DNA of 64,000 nt, taken from contig CAMEJJ010000002.1 in the NCBI GenBank assembly GCA_945919795.1, forward strand, positions 186,001-250,000, in the 5' to 3' direction. Origin of the DNA: an uncultured Lachnospiraceae bacterium. Its GTDB lineage: Bacteria > Bacillota > Clostridia > Lachnospirales > Lachnospiraceae. The notes below the pieces were generated by a model. The model did not search any database and had not been told where the DNA came from. It was given only the letters and a program-made list of their open reading frames with translations. Below, in pieces: positions 38,454-47,168 of this stretch. Within the stretch, counting starts at the first letter, position 1, and each line of letters starts with the position of its first letter. The translations under genes and the position numbers were made by a program.

Positions 38454-39581
38454 TTATTGTTTTTTCATAGAATCCAGCATTTCTTTTTTAAACTGTGAAA
38501 ATCTTCCTTCATCGAGAGCATGTCTGATTTGTTCCATCAGATGATTGTAAAAATACAAATTATGCATGACACAAAAACGCATACCTAACATTTCTTTGGC
38601 CTTTAGCAAATGTCTGACATAGGCTCTGCTGTATCTGCGACATGCCGGGCACTGACAGCCTTCTTCGATTGGTCTATCATCCAGTTCATATTTTGCATTT
38701 AATAGATTCAACTTGCCATGTGCCGTATAAACATTGGCATGTCTGCCGTTTCTGGTCGGATATACGCAGTCAAAAAAGTCAATTCCACGATCAACCGCTT
38801 CCAAAATATTTTCCGGTGTTCCGACACCCATTAAATAAGTCGGCTTATTCTGAGGCAGAAACGGAACCGTCTCATCCAGAATATGATACATTTGCTCATG
38901 AGTCTCTCCTACGGCAAGACCACCAATCGCATATCCGGGAAGATCAAACTCTGCAATACGCTTTGCATGTTCAATACGGACATCATCATAGATGGCACCC
39001 TGATTGATACCAAACAACATCTGCTCCTTATTAATCGTATCATCCAGACTATTCAACCGCGCCATTTCATTTTTACAGCGTTCGAGCCATCTGGTTGTAC
39101 GCTCCACAGATTTTACCACATAATTTTTATCAGCCAGTGCCGGTGCGCATTCGTCAAACGCCATTGCTATCGTCGATGCCAAATTTGACTGAATCTGCAT
39201 ACTCTCTTCCGGTCCCATAAAGATTTTATGGCCATCGATATGAGACTGAAATGTTACCCCTTCTTCTTTGATGCTGCGAAGCTTTGCAAGTGAAAAAACC
39301 TGAAATCCTCCCGAATCAGTCAAAATTGGTTTATTCCAGCTCATGAACTTATGTAAACCGCCAAGTTTTTTTACAATTTCATCTCCAGGACGCACATGAA
39401 GATGATAGGTATTGGATAACTGCACCTGTGTCCCAAGGCCTTCTAAATCTTCTGTTGAAACGGCTCCTTTGATTGCTGCCACCGTACCCACGTTCATAAA
39501 AACGGGGGTTTCAATCACTCCGTGAGGCGTATGAAAACGACCTCGTTTTGCACGTCCTTCTGTCTTTAATAATTCATACAT
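38454..39581 (-). CDS. tgt: tRNA-guanine transglycosylase
   Basis: 375 residues. Exchanges guanine at position 34 of tRNA Asp, Asn, His and Tyr for preQ1 (bacteria). Seen: TPVFMNVGTVAAIKG, LTDSGGFQVFSLAKLR with the catalytic Asp, GINQGAIYDD, YAIGGLAVGE, DCVYPTRNGRHANVYT with the nucleophile Asp, and the zinc-binding CQCPACRRYSRAYVRHL with a downstream His. Length normal. No queuosine synthesis genes are adjacent. Confidence 0.96.
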   Translation of the reverse strand: MYELLKTEGRAKRGRFHTPHGVIETPVFMNVGTVAAIKGAVSTEDLEGLGTQVQLSNTYHLHVRPGDEIVKKLGGLHKFMSWNKPILTDSGGFQVFSLAKLRSIKEEGVTFQSHIDGHKIFMGPEESMQIQSNLASTIAMAFDECAPALADKNYVVKSVERTTRWLERCKNEMARLNSLDDTINKEQMLFGINQGAIYDDVRIEHAKRIAEFDLPGYAIGGLAVGETHEQMYHILDETVPFLPQNKPTYLMGVGTPENILEAVDRGIDFFDCVYPTRNGRHANVYTAHGKLNLLNAKYELDDRPIEEGCQCPACRRYSRAYVRHLLKAKEMLGMRFCVMHNLYFYNHLMEQIRHALDEGRFSQFKKEMLDSMKKQ

Positions 39582-39674
39582 ATGCTTTTCTCTTAACTTT
39601 CTTGTTTCATTCTAACTTTCTTTTATTGTTTCATACGAATTATATGAATGTCAAAAGGTATTTTACAACTTCAA

Positions 39675-40592
39675 TCATTTATCGGGCGAATTTTCCTTTA
39701 CCAATTCCGTAAATTCCTCCAGACAAAGATTCTGTTCTTTCATAACTTTTGCAGCTTTTTTCCCTACATAACGAAAATGCCACGGTTCAAATTCAATTCC
39801 GGTAACACTTTCTTTGCCAAGCGGATAACGAATGACAAAACCATATTCCGTACAGTGTTTTTCAAGCCATATTCCCGCATCCGATGCTCCAAATCCTTCA
39901 TTTAAGCCGGAATATTTATCTGAAACAATGTCCAGGGCAAGACCGATTTCATGCTCACTGGCTCCCGGAATCGTAACAGCCTGCGCCGTAAGATAATAAG
40001 CATCCATATAGGAATTACCTTGTTTTATATAGTTTTTAACTTTTTTATCAAACAAATAATCTTGTCGGCTGCTCGGTCGATAAGGTGAGCAAACAACCAG
40101 ATTAATCCCATCTTCTTTCGCATCCTCAAACATCTTATTCAGATCAGAAATGATCCTTCGATCACATTTCATTCGACCGCGCGGAGTGCTGATACTTCCA
40201 AGCTTTAATTCATAATCATCCGGTATCGGATGCTGTTTATTGACCAAAATCAAACGCCAGTCACCTGCTCTGAATTCTGAATAATCCACTTCTGACGAAT
40301 CAATCTGTTGTTCCGTCTCTTCCGCGCCTTTTTCTTTTTGATTACTTTCAGGAGATGCTTGTCCGATTGCTTGTTCTACCGGTTGTTTCGTTTGCACTGA
40401 TGCTTGGTTTGAAAAAGTCTCAACAACAGTTTCTTTTCCATTAGCTAGTTCTTCTGCATAAAAATAATTCTGCCAAGCAGACCACGTCACACTGCAATTA
40501 CAAACAAAAAGAAAAACAGCAAAAAAAATGATAAGCCATCTCTCAAAAAAGCTCCCCAAAATACAAGACTTCTCTTTTGTTTTTTCTTTCAT
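39675..40592 (-). CDS. D-alanyl-D-alanine carboxypeptidase, VanY/M15 family
   Basis: 305 residues. A membrane anchor near residues 14-35 and a Gln/Glu/Ser-rich linker to about 100 precede the M15B domain. Zinc ligands: His and Asp in GASEHEIGLALDIVSD and His in EFEPWHFRYVG; the substrate Arg lies in VVCSPYRPSSRQ. It trims the terminal D-Ala of peptidoglycan stem peptides outside the cell. No van regulatory genes lie nearby, so a housekeeping role is more likely than glycopeptide resistance. Confidence 0.92.
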   Translation of the reverse strand: MKEKTKEKSCILGSFFERWLIIFFAVFLFVCNCSVTWSAWQNYFYAEELANGKETVVETFSNQASVQTKQPVEQAIGQASPESNQKEKGAEETEQQIDSSEVDYSEFRAGDWRLILVNKQHPIPDDYELKLGSISTPRGRMKCDRRIISDLNKMFEDAKEDGINLVVCSPYRPSSRQDYLFDKKVKNYIKQGNSYMDAYYLTAQAVTIPGASEHEIGLALDIVSDKYSGLNEGFGASDAGIWLEKHCTEYGFVIRYPLGKESVTGIEFEPWHFRYVGKKAAKVMKEQNLCLEEFTELVKENSPDK

Positions 40593-40661
40593 GCTTCCAC
40601 CATATAAATCACATATTTAACATGCATTGATTATTCTATCATGTTTTTTGATTTTTAGCAG

Positions 40662-41420
40662 TTATTTTTTCTCACAATATAATTCTGCCCATGCCGGAGA
40701 ATAACCTGCGCGTGGAACCCAATTCGCATCCTCTGTCTGCATGATGATATCAGAATAATCCGGATATTCCCTTAAAAATCGGCTGATAATCTGCGGTTTA
40801 TTCCAATAATGCATGGGGTAGATATGCTGTACATTAATCTTTTTCAAAAAGTAAAGCATTCCCTTTGCATAATCCTGCTCCTGTCTCGGATCCAGTGGCA
40901 GAAAAGCTACATCCAGCGTACTATCCTTGTCATTTTCTTTCAAGTAAGTATTCAACAAATCAATCTCATGGCGATAGTTTCCGGTCATTTGTTTATTATA
41001 CTGTTCGCTTTCTCCTTCCCATACCCAGTCGTTTAAATCTCCTGCATGATAGATATTTCCTTCCGGACATTGCACCAAGAAAGCCACGCCGGCATCCGTA
41101 GAATGTAATGTTCTTAAAATTGTGTGGCACGGCAGTTCATAGGTTTCATGAAATCTAACCTTTTGAATCTCCACGTTGTCAGGATATACCTTAGGCGAAA
41201 TATCTTTTGCAAGCACGGCAGTCACATGTTTCATTCCCATATTTTTCAAAAAAGAAAAGACCTCTTTATTGTAATGGTCTCTATGACTGTGACTGGCAAA
41301 AACCAAAATCTGCTTATTCGTATCTAAAGATGGCAAAGAGCCTTTATAATAATCAAACAGATAATAGCATTCTTTCGTTTCCACCAAAAATCCACTATGA
41401 TAAATATAGGTTATCTTCAT
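40662..41420 (-). CDS. MBL-fold metallohydrolase
   Basis: 252 residues. The metal-binding motif HSHRDH is in FASHSHRDHYNKEVF (about 43-57); a second His lies in IYHAGDLNDWVWEGE and a third near YPMHYWNKP. The N terminus MKITYIYHSGFLVET resembles the UlaG-like/RNase Z-related group of beta-lactamase-fold hydrolases, and the spacing suggests two metal sites. Substrate unknown. Single gene between the VanY-type gene and the methyltransferase. Confidence 0.85.
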   Translation of the reverse strand: MKITYIYHSGFLVETKECYYLFDYYKGSLPSLDTNKQILVFASHSHRDHYNKEVFSFLKNMGMKHVTAVLAKDISPKVYPDNVEIQKVRFHETYELPCHTILRTLHSTDAGVAFLVQCPEGNIYHAGDLNDWVWEGESEQYNKQMTGNYRHEIDLLNTYLKENDKDSTLDVAFLPLDPRQEQDYAKGMLYFLKKINVQHIYPMHYWNKPQIISRFLREYPDYSDIIMQTEDANWVPRAGYSPAWAELYCEKK

Positions 41421-41480
41421 TGTAAATTTACCTTTCTGCCAGTTCTTATATGTTCAATCTATGCCATTTGAGGTTTTATC

Positions 41481-42296
41481 TCAACTAAAATAAGCCCTCC
41501 GGGTTCGCTCCAACTCTGCAATGGAAACATAATGCTTTATATAGAATTCCTCATTTGTGTTATCCATAAGCATTTTCCAATGTTCTTCATCCCATTTTTT
41601 CAATTCTTCAGGTGACATGGAAGCTCCTACGCCCCTGCATGCTCGCATTCTTCCATGCCATGCCTCTCTTGAAAAAGGAATATCTACACGAAACTCTTCC
41701 TGTGATATCAAATCAAAATACTCCAGATATTCGTCCGGAACCCATACCGGATGTACGGTATCACCACAACCTGTCCACTTCGGATTGTATTTTAGGATAA
41801 TCTCTTCACTTTTATGGGCAACTTGATCTTCATAGGGCAACCATCCCATATATAAAATCAGGAACTTGCCGTCCGGCTTAAGTATTTTGGCAAATTTGGG
41901 GGCAGTAATTTTATGATCCGGATACCAGATGCACTGGCAGGCAGTTATGACATCAAATGTTTCGTCCGGGAAATCCACATCCTCTGCTTTGCAGACAAAA
42001 AAATCAATATCCATGCTACTCTCTTTAGCAAGTATTTTTGCCTGTTCAATCTGGTTTTCTGCGATATCCGTTCCCGTCCATTTTGCTCCGTATCGATACA
42101 TATTTCGTGGCAAAACTCCTGTTCCTGTACCAATATCCAGAACTTGCTGTCCATCTTTGCACAGGCCAAGCTTTAATATGTACTGATAAAATTCATCCGG
42201 ATAAATATCCCGGTATTTTGCATAGTCTGCGGAAGTCTTTCCCCAGTCAAAAGATTTTCCGTCATCTATATATGAAATACTTTGTTTCTTGTCCAT
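41481..42296 (-). CDS. Class I SAM-dependent methyltransferase
   Basis: 271 residues. Motif I is VLDIGTGTGVLPRNMY (about 53-68), motif II region is WTGTDIAENQIEQA, and post-motif FDVITACQCIWYPDH follows. A methyltransferase_11/25-type Rossmann fold. Substrate unknown; it resembles enzymes annotated as UbiE-like, but Clostridia mostly lack that pathway. RBS GAGGAG precedes the ATG. It lies about 90 bp downstream of the GNAT remnant that ends the marR-flavodoxin operon. Confidence 0.85.
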   Translation of the reverse strand: MDKKQSISYIDDGKSFDWGKTSADYAKYRDIYPDEFYQYILKLGLCKDGQQVLDIGTGTGVLPRNMYRYGAKWTGTDIAENQIEQAKILAKESSMDIDFFVCKAEDVDFPDETFDVITACQCIWYPDHKITAPKFAKILKPDGKFLILYMGWLPYEDQVAHKSEEIILKYNPKWTGCGDTVHPVWVPDEYLEYFDLISQEEFRVDIPFSREAWHGRMRACRGVGASMSPEELKKWDEEHWKMLMDNTNEEFYIKHYVSIAELERTRRAYFS

Positions 42297-42388
42297 GAGT
42301 ATTGCTCCTCATCATTTTTTTTGAGATTGTTAATTGTATTTTGGTATTGTCAAGTTTTTTTAGGTTTGTCAAATGTCTTTCGGGGTAT

Positions 42389-42500
42389 ATTACTTGATTT
42401 CCTTATCCCATCTGCACATCCAAAGCTCGTTATTATAAACGGCACACAATATTTCAGCACATTTCTCTATATCACTGGTCTTCATTTCTCTTACGTTCAT
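42389..42500 (-). pseudogene. Remnant of a GNAT acetyltransferase gene
   Basis: Starting 5 bases after the flavodoxin stop, the minus strand reads MNVREM, then, after one extra base, the other frame reads TSDIEKCAEILCAVYNNELW and CRWDKEIK before a stop. These residues together fit the N-terminal beta-1/alpha-1 part of GNAT-family acetyltransferases, which begin with similar phrases. The first frame stops after nine codons. Only about 36 codons of similarity remain; the acetyl-CoA domain is gone. So this is a frameshifted and truncated third gene of the marR-flavodoxin operon. Confidence 0.6.
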
Positions 42501-42505
42501 CAATT

Positions 42506-43036
42506 TTATCCTCTCACATAATTTACAATCGGATTGATATACTTTTTATCTGCTATGTCATAAGACTTTGAAAGCATCTCACCCATTATTTTTTCCTGTT
42601 CGGTTGCATCCTTTTTCTTTCTTACCATAGATGCAAATGCCTTCATAGTCAATTTCATAGGTAGTTTCATCTTTTCATAGGCAATTCCACCCTGACAATA
42701 AAATGCCTTCGCGTACTTACGCTCTTCGTCAGTCAATGCATTATGAAGAGCCACATCAACTTCCGGATTTTCATTGGGACTTGCACCCACACAGAAAAGT
42801 ACCAATTTTTTCTCCTTCCAGTCAGGAATACGTTGTGTAAACCATTCACTGTTTACAATTTTTCCGCCCATGGCCCAGCCACCATATATGATAACATCCG
42901 CCGTATCGAAATATTGAGCATCCTGCTTCTTGGCCTCCTCTAATGTGATGACATCTGCCTGCAGTTCCTCTGCCAACCAGTCGGCATATCGTTTGGTAAA
43001 TCCTGTTTGTGATGAATAAACTATTATTGTTTTCAT
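42506..43036 (-). CDS. Flavodoxin-family protein
   Basis: 176 residues. The phosphate-binding loop for FMN is YSSQTGFTKRYADWLAEEL at residues 6-25, followed by ADVIIYGGWAMGGKIV and LVLFCVGASPNENP, typical of the flavodoxin_5 / protoporphyrinogen-oxidase-like HemG family. Soluble electron carrier or flavin-dependent reductase. It overlaps the marR gene by 4 bp, so the two are translated together; regulators of this type commonly control their adjacent flavoprotein. Confidence 0.87.
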   Translation of the reverse strand: MKTIIVYSSQTGFTKRYADWLAEELQADVITLEEAKKQDAQYFDTADVIIYGGWAMGGKIVNSEWFTQRIPDWKEKKLVLFCVGASPNENPEVDVALHNALTDEERKYAKAFYCQGGIAYEKMKLPMKLTMKAFASMVRKKKDATEQEKIMGEMLSKSYDIADKKYINPIVNYVRG

Positions 43037-43503
43037 GATTTTTTTAAATTCCTTTCCATTTGTAATATTGTCTGTATTGTTGTAATAATCTGTTCTTCCG
43101 TTATCCCTTCATACATCTGATTCATTTTTATTTCACTAGCTTTGTCATTTTTATTGCAAAAATCCATACATTTTTTTGTTGTAACAATTCTCTGCTTTCT
43201 TCGATCCGTCTCGTCAGGCAGTATTTCTATAAATCCCTTTTTTTCTAATTTCAATAAAATCTGTTTGACATTCTGATGTGAACTTGCCATGATATCCGAT
43301 AATTCATTTATGGTAGGATTGTCCTTGCATAAATTAATGCAGATGATGGCAAAAAACTGTTTCCAAGTAATCTCCTCAAAAAATGAATCCGCAACCGTCT
43401 GAAAACAATTATCAAAAGCACTAAGTAAACCAATTAAAAAGGTTCCCGGCGGCATCTGTCCAAATTCAACATTGCTATTTTGAACCATTGCATTATAATC
43501 CAT
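43033..43503 (-). CDS. MarR family transcriptional regulator
   Basis: 156 residues. A winged helix-turn-helix typical of MarR: NELSDIMASSHQNVKQILLK (recognition helix) and the wing LEKKGFIEILPDETDRRKQRIV. Binds DNA as a dimer and usually represses itself and adjacent genes. The tandem dyads at 43616-43659 in its upstream region are the likely operator. First gene of the marR-flavodoxin(-GNAT remnant) operon, divergent from aroC. Confidence 0.9.
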   Translation of the reverse strand: MDYNAMVQNSNVEFGQMPPGTFLIGLLSAFDNCFQTVADSFFEEITWKQFFAIICINLCKDNPTINELSDIMASSHQNVKQILLKLEKKGFIEILPDETDRRKQRIVTTKKCMDFCNKNDKASEIKMNQMYEGITEEQIITTIQTILQMERNLKKS

Positions 43504-43615
43504 AAAGCCCCTCCTTTTTTCTTATTTTTATAAAAAACATTATCTAAATGCATAAAACATAATTATGTACCACCAAATGCATTATCAATATATAAACCGT
43601 TACCTATACACAACT

Positions 43616-43669
43616 TATGTAACATATTACCTATATGATATATGTAACATATTACATATTTATTGTCAA
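43616..43669 (-). promoter_or_regulatory. Probable MarR promoter and two operator dyads
   Basis: On the minus strand, TTGACA (43664-43669), 17-nt spacer and TACATA (43641-43646). Two copies of GTAACATATTAC (43619-43630 and 43644-43655) lie 25 bp apart; the second sits in a 20-bp perfect palindrome with ATATGTAA/TTACATAT arms (43640-43659) that overlaps the -10. Binding of two dimers on one face of the DNA is suggested by the spacing. Confidence 0.65.
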
Positions 43670-43688
43670 TATAAAACATCTTTCCTTA

Positions 43689-43717
43689 TTGCGACAGATT
43701 TAAAAATTCTATATAAT
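43689..43717 (+). promoter_or_regulatory. Promoter of aroC
   Basis: TTGCGA (43689-43694), 17-nt spacer, TATAAT (43712-43717). It is 54 bp before the aroC start codon and next to the MarR dyads, which are about 30 bp upstream of its -35. Confidence 0.75.
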
Positions 43718-43770
43718 GGATGAGTATAAATTGCAAATACCAAGATAAGAGTTAAAGAGAGGAAAACATA

Positions 43771-44877
43771 ATGGCCGGTTCTATTTTCGGAAAACACTTT
43801 ACAATACAAACATTTGGCGAATCACACGGAGAAGGTCTGGGCGTTGTTGTTGATGGTGTTCCCGCTGGTTTAGCTCTGTGCGAAGAGGACATCCAGACAT
43901 ACTTGGACAGAAGAAAACCCGGAAGTTCCCGCTATGCAACGAAACGTGCCGAGGGAGATCTGGTTGAGATTATATCCGGTGTATTCGAAGGAAAAACAAC
44001 CGGTACTCCGATTGCAATGCTTGTGAGAAATACCTCACAGCGTTCCGGAGACTACAGTGAAATTGCATCCTATTACCGTCCCGGTCATGCAGATTATACC
44101 TTTGATAAAAAGTTTGGTTTTCGTGATTACCGGGGTGGTGGACGTTCATCCGGCCGTGAAACAATCGGACGTGTGGCCGGTGGCGCTATTGCCATAAAAA
44201 TATTAAAAGAACTGGGAATTGAACTCTATGCATACACCAAATCCATAGGTCCTATTTCAATTCAGTACGACCGTTTCGATAAATCCCTGATTACTCTCAC
44301 ACCAACTGCCATGCCGGATGCAAAAGCCGATGCAGAGGCATCCGCTTTTTTGGAACAGTGTATGAAGGAAACCGATTCTGCCGGTGGTGTTGTTGAATGC
44401 GTCATAAAACATGTTCCTGCCGGAATCGGCGAACCTGTTTTTGATAAACTGGATGCCCGTTTAGGACAGGCGGTTATGTCTATCGGTGCCGTAAAAGCAT
44501 TTGAAATTGGTGATGGATTTGAAGTATCTCAAAGAAAAGGCAGTGAAAACAACGATTCTTTTACTGTATCCGATAATGAAAAAGAGATTTGCAAAAAGAC
44601 CAACCATGCCGGAGGAATCCTTGGTGGAATCAGTGACGGTGACGATATTGTATTACGAGCACATTTCAAACCTACGCCATCCATTTTCAAAACCCAGCAG
44701 ACAGTCAATAAAGACCTCAATGAAATCGATATCAACATCAAAGGCAGACATGATCCGATTATCGTTCCACGTGCAGTTGTTGTTGTTGAGGCTATGTCGG
44801 CTCTTACCGTTCTCGATCTCATGATGGAAAATATGAATTCACGTATGGACTATTTAAAAACAATATATAAGAAATAA
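43771..44877 (+). CDS. aroC: Chorismate synthase
   Basis: 368 residues. Converts EPSP to chorismate with reduced FMN, last step of the common aromatic pathway. Seen: [19 protein letters not shown] (His of the active site), [53 protein letters not shown], and the C-terminal [17 protein letters not shown] with the conserved Arg and His. Length normal. RBS AGAGAGG precedes the ATG. No other aro gene is adjacent. Confidence 0.97.
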   Translation: MAGSIFGKHFTIQTFGESHGEGLGVVVDGVPAGLALCEEDIQTYLDRRKPGSSRYATKRAEGDLVEIISGVFEGKTTGTPIAMLVRNTSQRSGDYSEIASYYRPGHADYTFDKKFGFRDYRGGGRSSGRETIGRVAGGAIAIKILKELGIELYAYTKSIGPISIQYDRFDKSLITLTPTAMPDAKADAEASAFLEQCMKETDSAGGVVECVIKHVPAGIGEPVFDKLDARLGQAVMSIGAVKAFEIGDGFEVSQRKGSENNDSFTVSDNEKEICKKTNHAGGILGGISDGDDIVLRAHFKPTPSIFKTQQTVNKDLNEIDINIKGRHDPIIVPRAVVVVEAMSALTVLDLMMENMNSRMDYLKTIYKK

Positions 44878-44883
44878 CGAATG

Positions 44884-44945
44884 TTGTACTGTTACGTTTT
44901 TATAAAAGTGAGAATGTGTTTGTAATAGAATATACAAATTTCACA
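44884..44945 (+). repeat. Half copy of the third inverted-repeat element
   Basis: From GTACTGTTACGTTTTTATAA to ATATACAAATTTCAC it matches the right half of the element at 32852-32907, with the same order of blocks (GTACTGTTACGT, AAGTGAGAA, TAGAATAT, CAAATT). About three quarters of aligned bases agree. The left arm is missing, so it cannot form the long rod. Directly after aroC. Confidence 0.65.
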
Positions 44946-44965
44946 GCTAAATAGATAAGAAAAAC

Positions 44966-45009
44966 AAAAAAGACGGAAGCCTGTAATTTTACAACGCTCC
45001 GTCTTTTTT
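44966..45009. terminator. Bidirectional terminator between aroC and the beta-propeller gene
   Basis: AAAAAAGACGGA (44966-44977) pairs perfectly with TCCGTCTTTTTT (44998-45009). The poly-A on one arm and poly-T on the other make it a terminator in both directions, between convergent genes ending at 44877 and 45012. Confidence 0.9.
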
Positions 45010-45011
45010 AA

Positions 45012-46079
45012 TTACTCTTCGCAATCCAGTTTGTGGAAAATCACACAATTGGGTCGATCGATTTTTAACTCTTTTCCATTCATCGCAATCACGCCCTTTG
45101 TGGTATCCACATGGAAAAATGTCATGGTATTTGATTCATGATTGAGGGAAACCAGATTTTTGTTATCCGGGAATAATGCTGCATCCTTGGGATATTCTCC
45201 ACTGATTGGCAGGCAGAATAACTTATTTAATTTCCCGGTCTTGTGATCAATCTTAAATAAAACAACACTGTTATCTCCTGCGGTAGAACTTAACAGATAT
45301 TTTTCATCCTCTGAAAAATTCAATGCGCTTGCCGCAGATCCTCCGGCATGATAATCATTTAATGTCGGATAAGTAGCTATTTTATTAAATTCCGGATTTC
45401 CATCAGACACTTCTTCATAAGAATATACATCAATATAATTCTTTATTTCATGAACAATATAGACAAATTTTCCGTCCTTTGTCATTTTGATATGACGCGG
45501 TGCGGATTCCTGTTCGCTTCGGATCACATCTACCAGTCTCAATTTTCCTGTTTCATGATTTAACTGATAAATATTGGTATGATCCATTCCCAAATCTGCA
45601 GCCATCAGATACTTATTATCTCTGGTCATCTTCACACAACTGACATGTGGTCTGAAATTTCGCTCCGCAACACTTCCAAGACCTTTGTGAAAAATCTCAT
45701 CGGTAATTGCTTCAACTCCACCATCCTCATTCAACTTTAAAACCGTAATCTTTCCATCATGGTATCCCGCAACAAACAAAAACCGGTCTGTATAATCCGT
45801 TGATAAATAACATCCCCTCATTCCGTTAATGGATGCGTGATTAATCAATTCCAGACTTCCGTCTTTTAAAATCTTGAATGATTCAACTCCGAAGTCAGTA
45901 ATGGAATACAAATATTTCTGGTTGTGTGAAATTGTCAAATAAGAGGAATTGGTAATCTCAACCTGAGATTTTTTCTCAAAACGTCCGTTTTTGACATCCA
46001 CATCATAAATGGTAATCCCATGATTATCATTCATCGTATAAGTGGAAACATAAGCTACATATTTGTCTTTACTACTCAT
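45012..46079 (-). CDS. Lactonase-family beta-propeller protein (Pgl/YbhE-like)
   Basis: 355 residues of a seven-bladed beta-propeller of the lactonase_7_bladed family. Blade repeats are visible as KYLYSITDFGVESFKI, DRFLFVAGYHDGKITVLKLN, KYLMAADLGMDHTNIYQLN and KYLLSSTAGDNSVVLFKID. Some members are 6-phosphogluconolactonases, but many only resemble them and function is not assigned here. Cytoplasmic, no signal peptide. Convergent with aroC, followed by a shared terminator. Confidence 0.85.
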   Translation of the reverse strand: MSSKDKYVAYVSTYTMNDNHGITIYDVDVKNGRFEKKSQVEITNSSYLTISHNQKYLYSITDFGVESFKILKDGSLELINHASINGMRGCYLSTDYTDRFLFVAGYHDGKITVLKLNEDGGVEAITDEIFHKGLGSVAERNFRPHVSCVKMTRDNKYLMAADLGMDHTNIYQLNHETGKLRLVDVIRSEQESAPRHIKMTKDGKFVYIVHEIKNYIDVYSYEEVSDGNPEFNKIATYPTLNDYHAGGSAASALNFSEDEKYLLSSTAGDNSVVLFKIDHKTGKLNKLFCLPISGEYPKDAALFPDNKNLVSLNHESNTMTFFHVDTTKGVIAMNGKELKIDRPNCVIFHKLDCEE

Positions 46080-46165
46080 TGGGTATCGCTCCGTTTCATA
46101 TCTTATCTATTAACCATAGCTATTAAAAAAAGTATAGCATGTATCAAAAATCTTGTTAAGCAAAA

Positions 46166-46474
46166 TTATTCATCTGACTGCATTTCACAGCAACGACTTG
46201 ATCCGTCATTTCCTCTTTGGAAAGGCATTGTCTGCATTTGGTCCGGACGGTATTCTTTTTTACATCCGCAATCATTTTTGCGATCATCGTCCCTCCGGCA
46301 ATCGTTGTCTCTCCTGCAATCACAGTCTCTCCTGCAATCACAGTCTCTCCTGCAACCACAGTCTCTCCTGCAACCACAGTCATTTCTGCGACCACAATCA
46401 TCTCTGTCGTCACAGTCACAATGATTATGATTGCAACAACATAACAAAATTAAAATCCACCAGATACTATTCAT
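46166..46474 (-). CDS. Cys-rich hexapeptide-repeat protein, candidate spore-layer protein
   Basis: 102 residues from the ATG at 46474, chosen because AAAGGAG lies 7 bases before it; an in-frame ATG 21 bases earlier lies before this site. The N terminus is hydrophobic (NSIWWILILLCCC), then come repeats of an Asp-Cys-(Gly/Asp)-Cys-Arg-Arg hexapeptide (four clean copies plus flanking variants), encoded by 18-bp DNA repeats. There are 19 Cys. The tail is polar (FQRGNDGSSRCCEMQSDE). I do not recognise a family. Cys-rich, Arg-rich repeat proteins are known in spore coats and crusts, and a sigma-K-like promoter lies directly upstream, so a spore-surface role is a reasonable inference. Confidence 0.65.
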   Translation of the reverse strand: MNSIWWILILLCCCNHNHCDCDDRDDCGRRNDCGCRRDCGCRRDCDCRRDCDCRRDNDCRRDDDRKNDCGCKKEYRPDQMQTMPFQRGNDGSSRCCEMQSDE

Positions 46475-46494
46475 ATTTTCACTCTCCTTTACCA

Positions 46495-46521
46495 TAACCT
46501 ATGCGGACTTTGTGAAAATGT
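46495..46521 (-). promoter_or_regulatory. Candidate sigma-K promoter of the Cys-rich gene
   Basis: On the minus strand, AC (46520-46521), then 16 bases, then CATAGGTTA (46495-46503). This fits the Bacillus sigma-K consensus (AC, 16-17 bases, CATANNNTA). The -10 lies only about 20 bases before the start codon, so the leader would be very short. Confidence 0.5.
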
Positions 46522-46637
46522 GAATATCTACATAAGATTGTATCTGATCAATAACAAAACATAATATTTTAATTTCATAATACCAACTGATTGATAAAAT
46601 GTATAACTTTTTTACCCGTGGCATCATGTCTATCGTT

Positions 46638-47168
46638 TTATTTATTTAAAATGACATGCTTAACAAACCAAAATGTGTTTTCTTCTCCCTCGTCTGCCAG
46701 CATTTTCAACAGAATGTACAACTGCTTTTTGGTTTTGGGATGCATTGCGCAGTCAATTCCTTTTTTGAAATACTTAAGCGGCGCATCATCTGTATACTTA
46801 TCTTTTAAATATACTTTTGATGCAGCAATCCGATCCATCATCATTTCCACAACATAACGAACCGGCATCGGTGCAGGCGCCATGCCGCCTTCTATTTCAT
46901 GTGCACTGTAATCAATCCAGTATTCAAAATGATGTTTATTTCTTCCTTTGTGATGCAGCCATGCGGACGAATAACCAATATCCTCACGTTCTGCATTGTT
47001 GGGACTTCGATCCCCTTGAAAATACTTTGCTCCAACCATAAATTCGGTAGGCGAAAACTTGGACAAATCATGACAAATTCCCTGTCTGTAAAGTCCAACC
47101 TTGAAGCATCCCTGCATAACCAGATATTTATGATAACAAATCGTCTTTAGATGTTGTAATGCTCTCAT
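46638..47168 (-). CDS. DUF5662 family protein
   Basis: 176 residues. Sequence begins MRALQHLKTICYHKYLVMQG and contains the conserved CHDLSKFSPTEFMVGAKYFQ and AWLHHKGRNKHHFEYWIDY, rich in His and Asp, which suggests a metal-binding site. These features match the DUF5662 family, of unknown function to me. The start overlaps the upstream isoamylase-like gene by 41 bp and has a GGAG site, so the two are likely coupled. Confidence 0.8.
   Translation of the reverse strand: MRALQHLKTICYHKYLVMQGCFKVGLYRQGICHDLSKFSPTEFMVGAKYFQGDRSPNNAEREDIGYSSAWLHHKGRNKHHFEYWIDYSAHEIEGGMAPAPMPVRYVVEMMMDRIAASKVYLKDKYTDDAPLKYFKKGIDCAMHPKTKKQLYILLKMLADEGEENTFWFVKHVILNK

Noticed and set aside
39652-39668. GTCAAAAGGTATTTT shared with 28333
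   Set aside because: A 15-base AT-rich match with no flanking similarity; probably chance.
42321-42380. Promoter of the methyltransferase from two TTGACA copies
   Set aside because: No -10 at proper spacing from either TTGACA; not claimed.
46153-46497. Plus-strand frames of 75-134 codons across the Cys-rich gene
   Set aside because: The repeated DNA keeps opposite frames open; the minus-strand gene has a proper ribosome site and promoter match, these have none.
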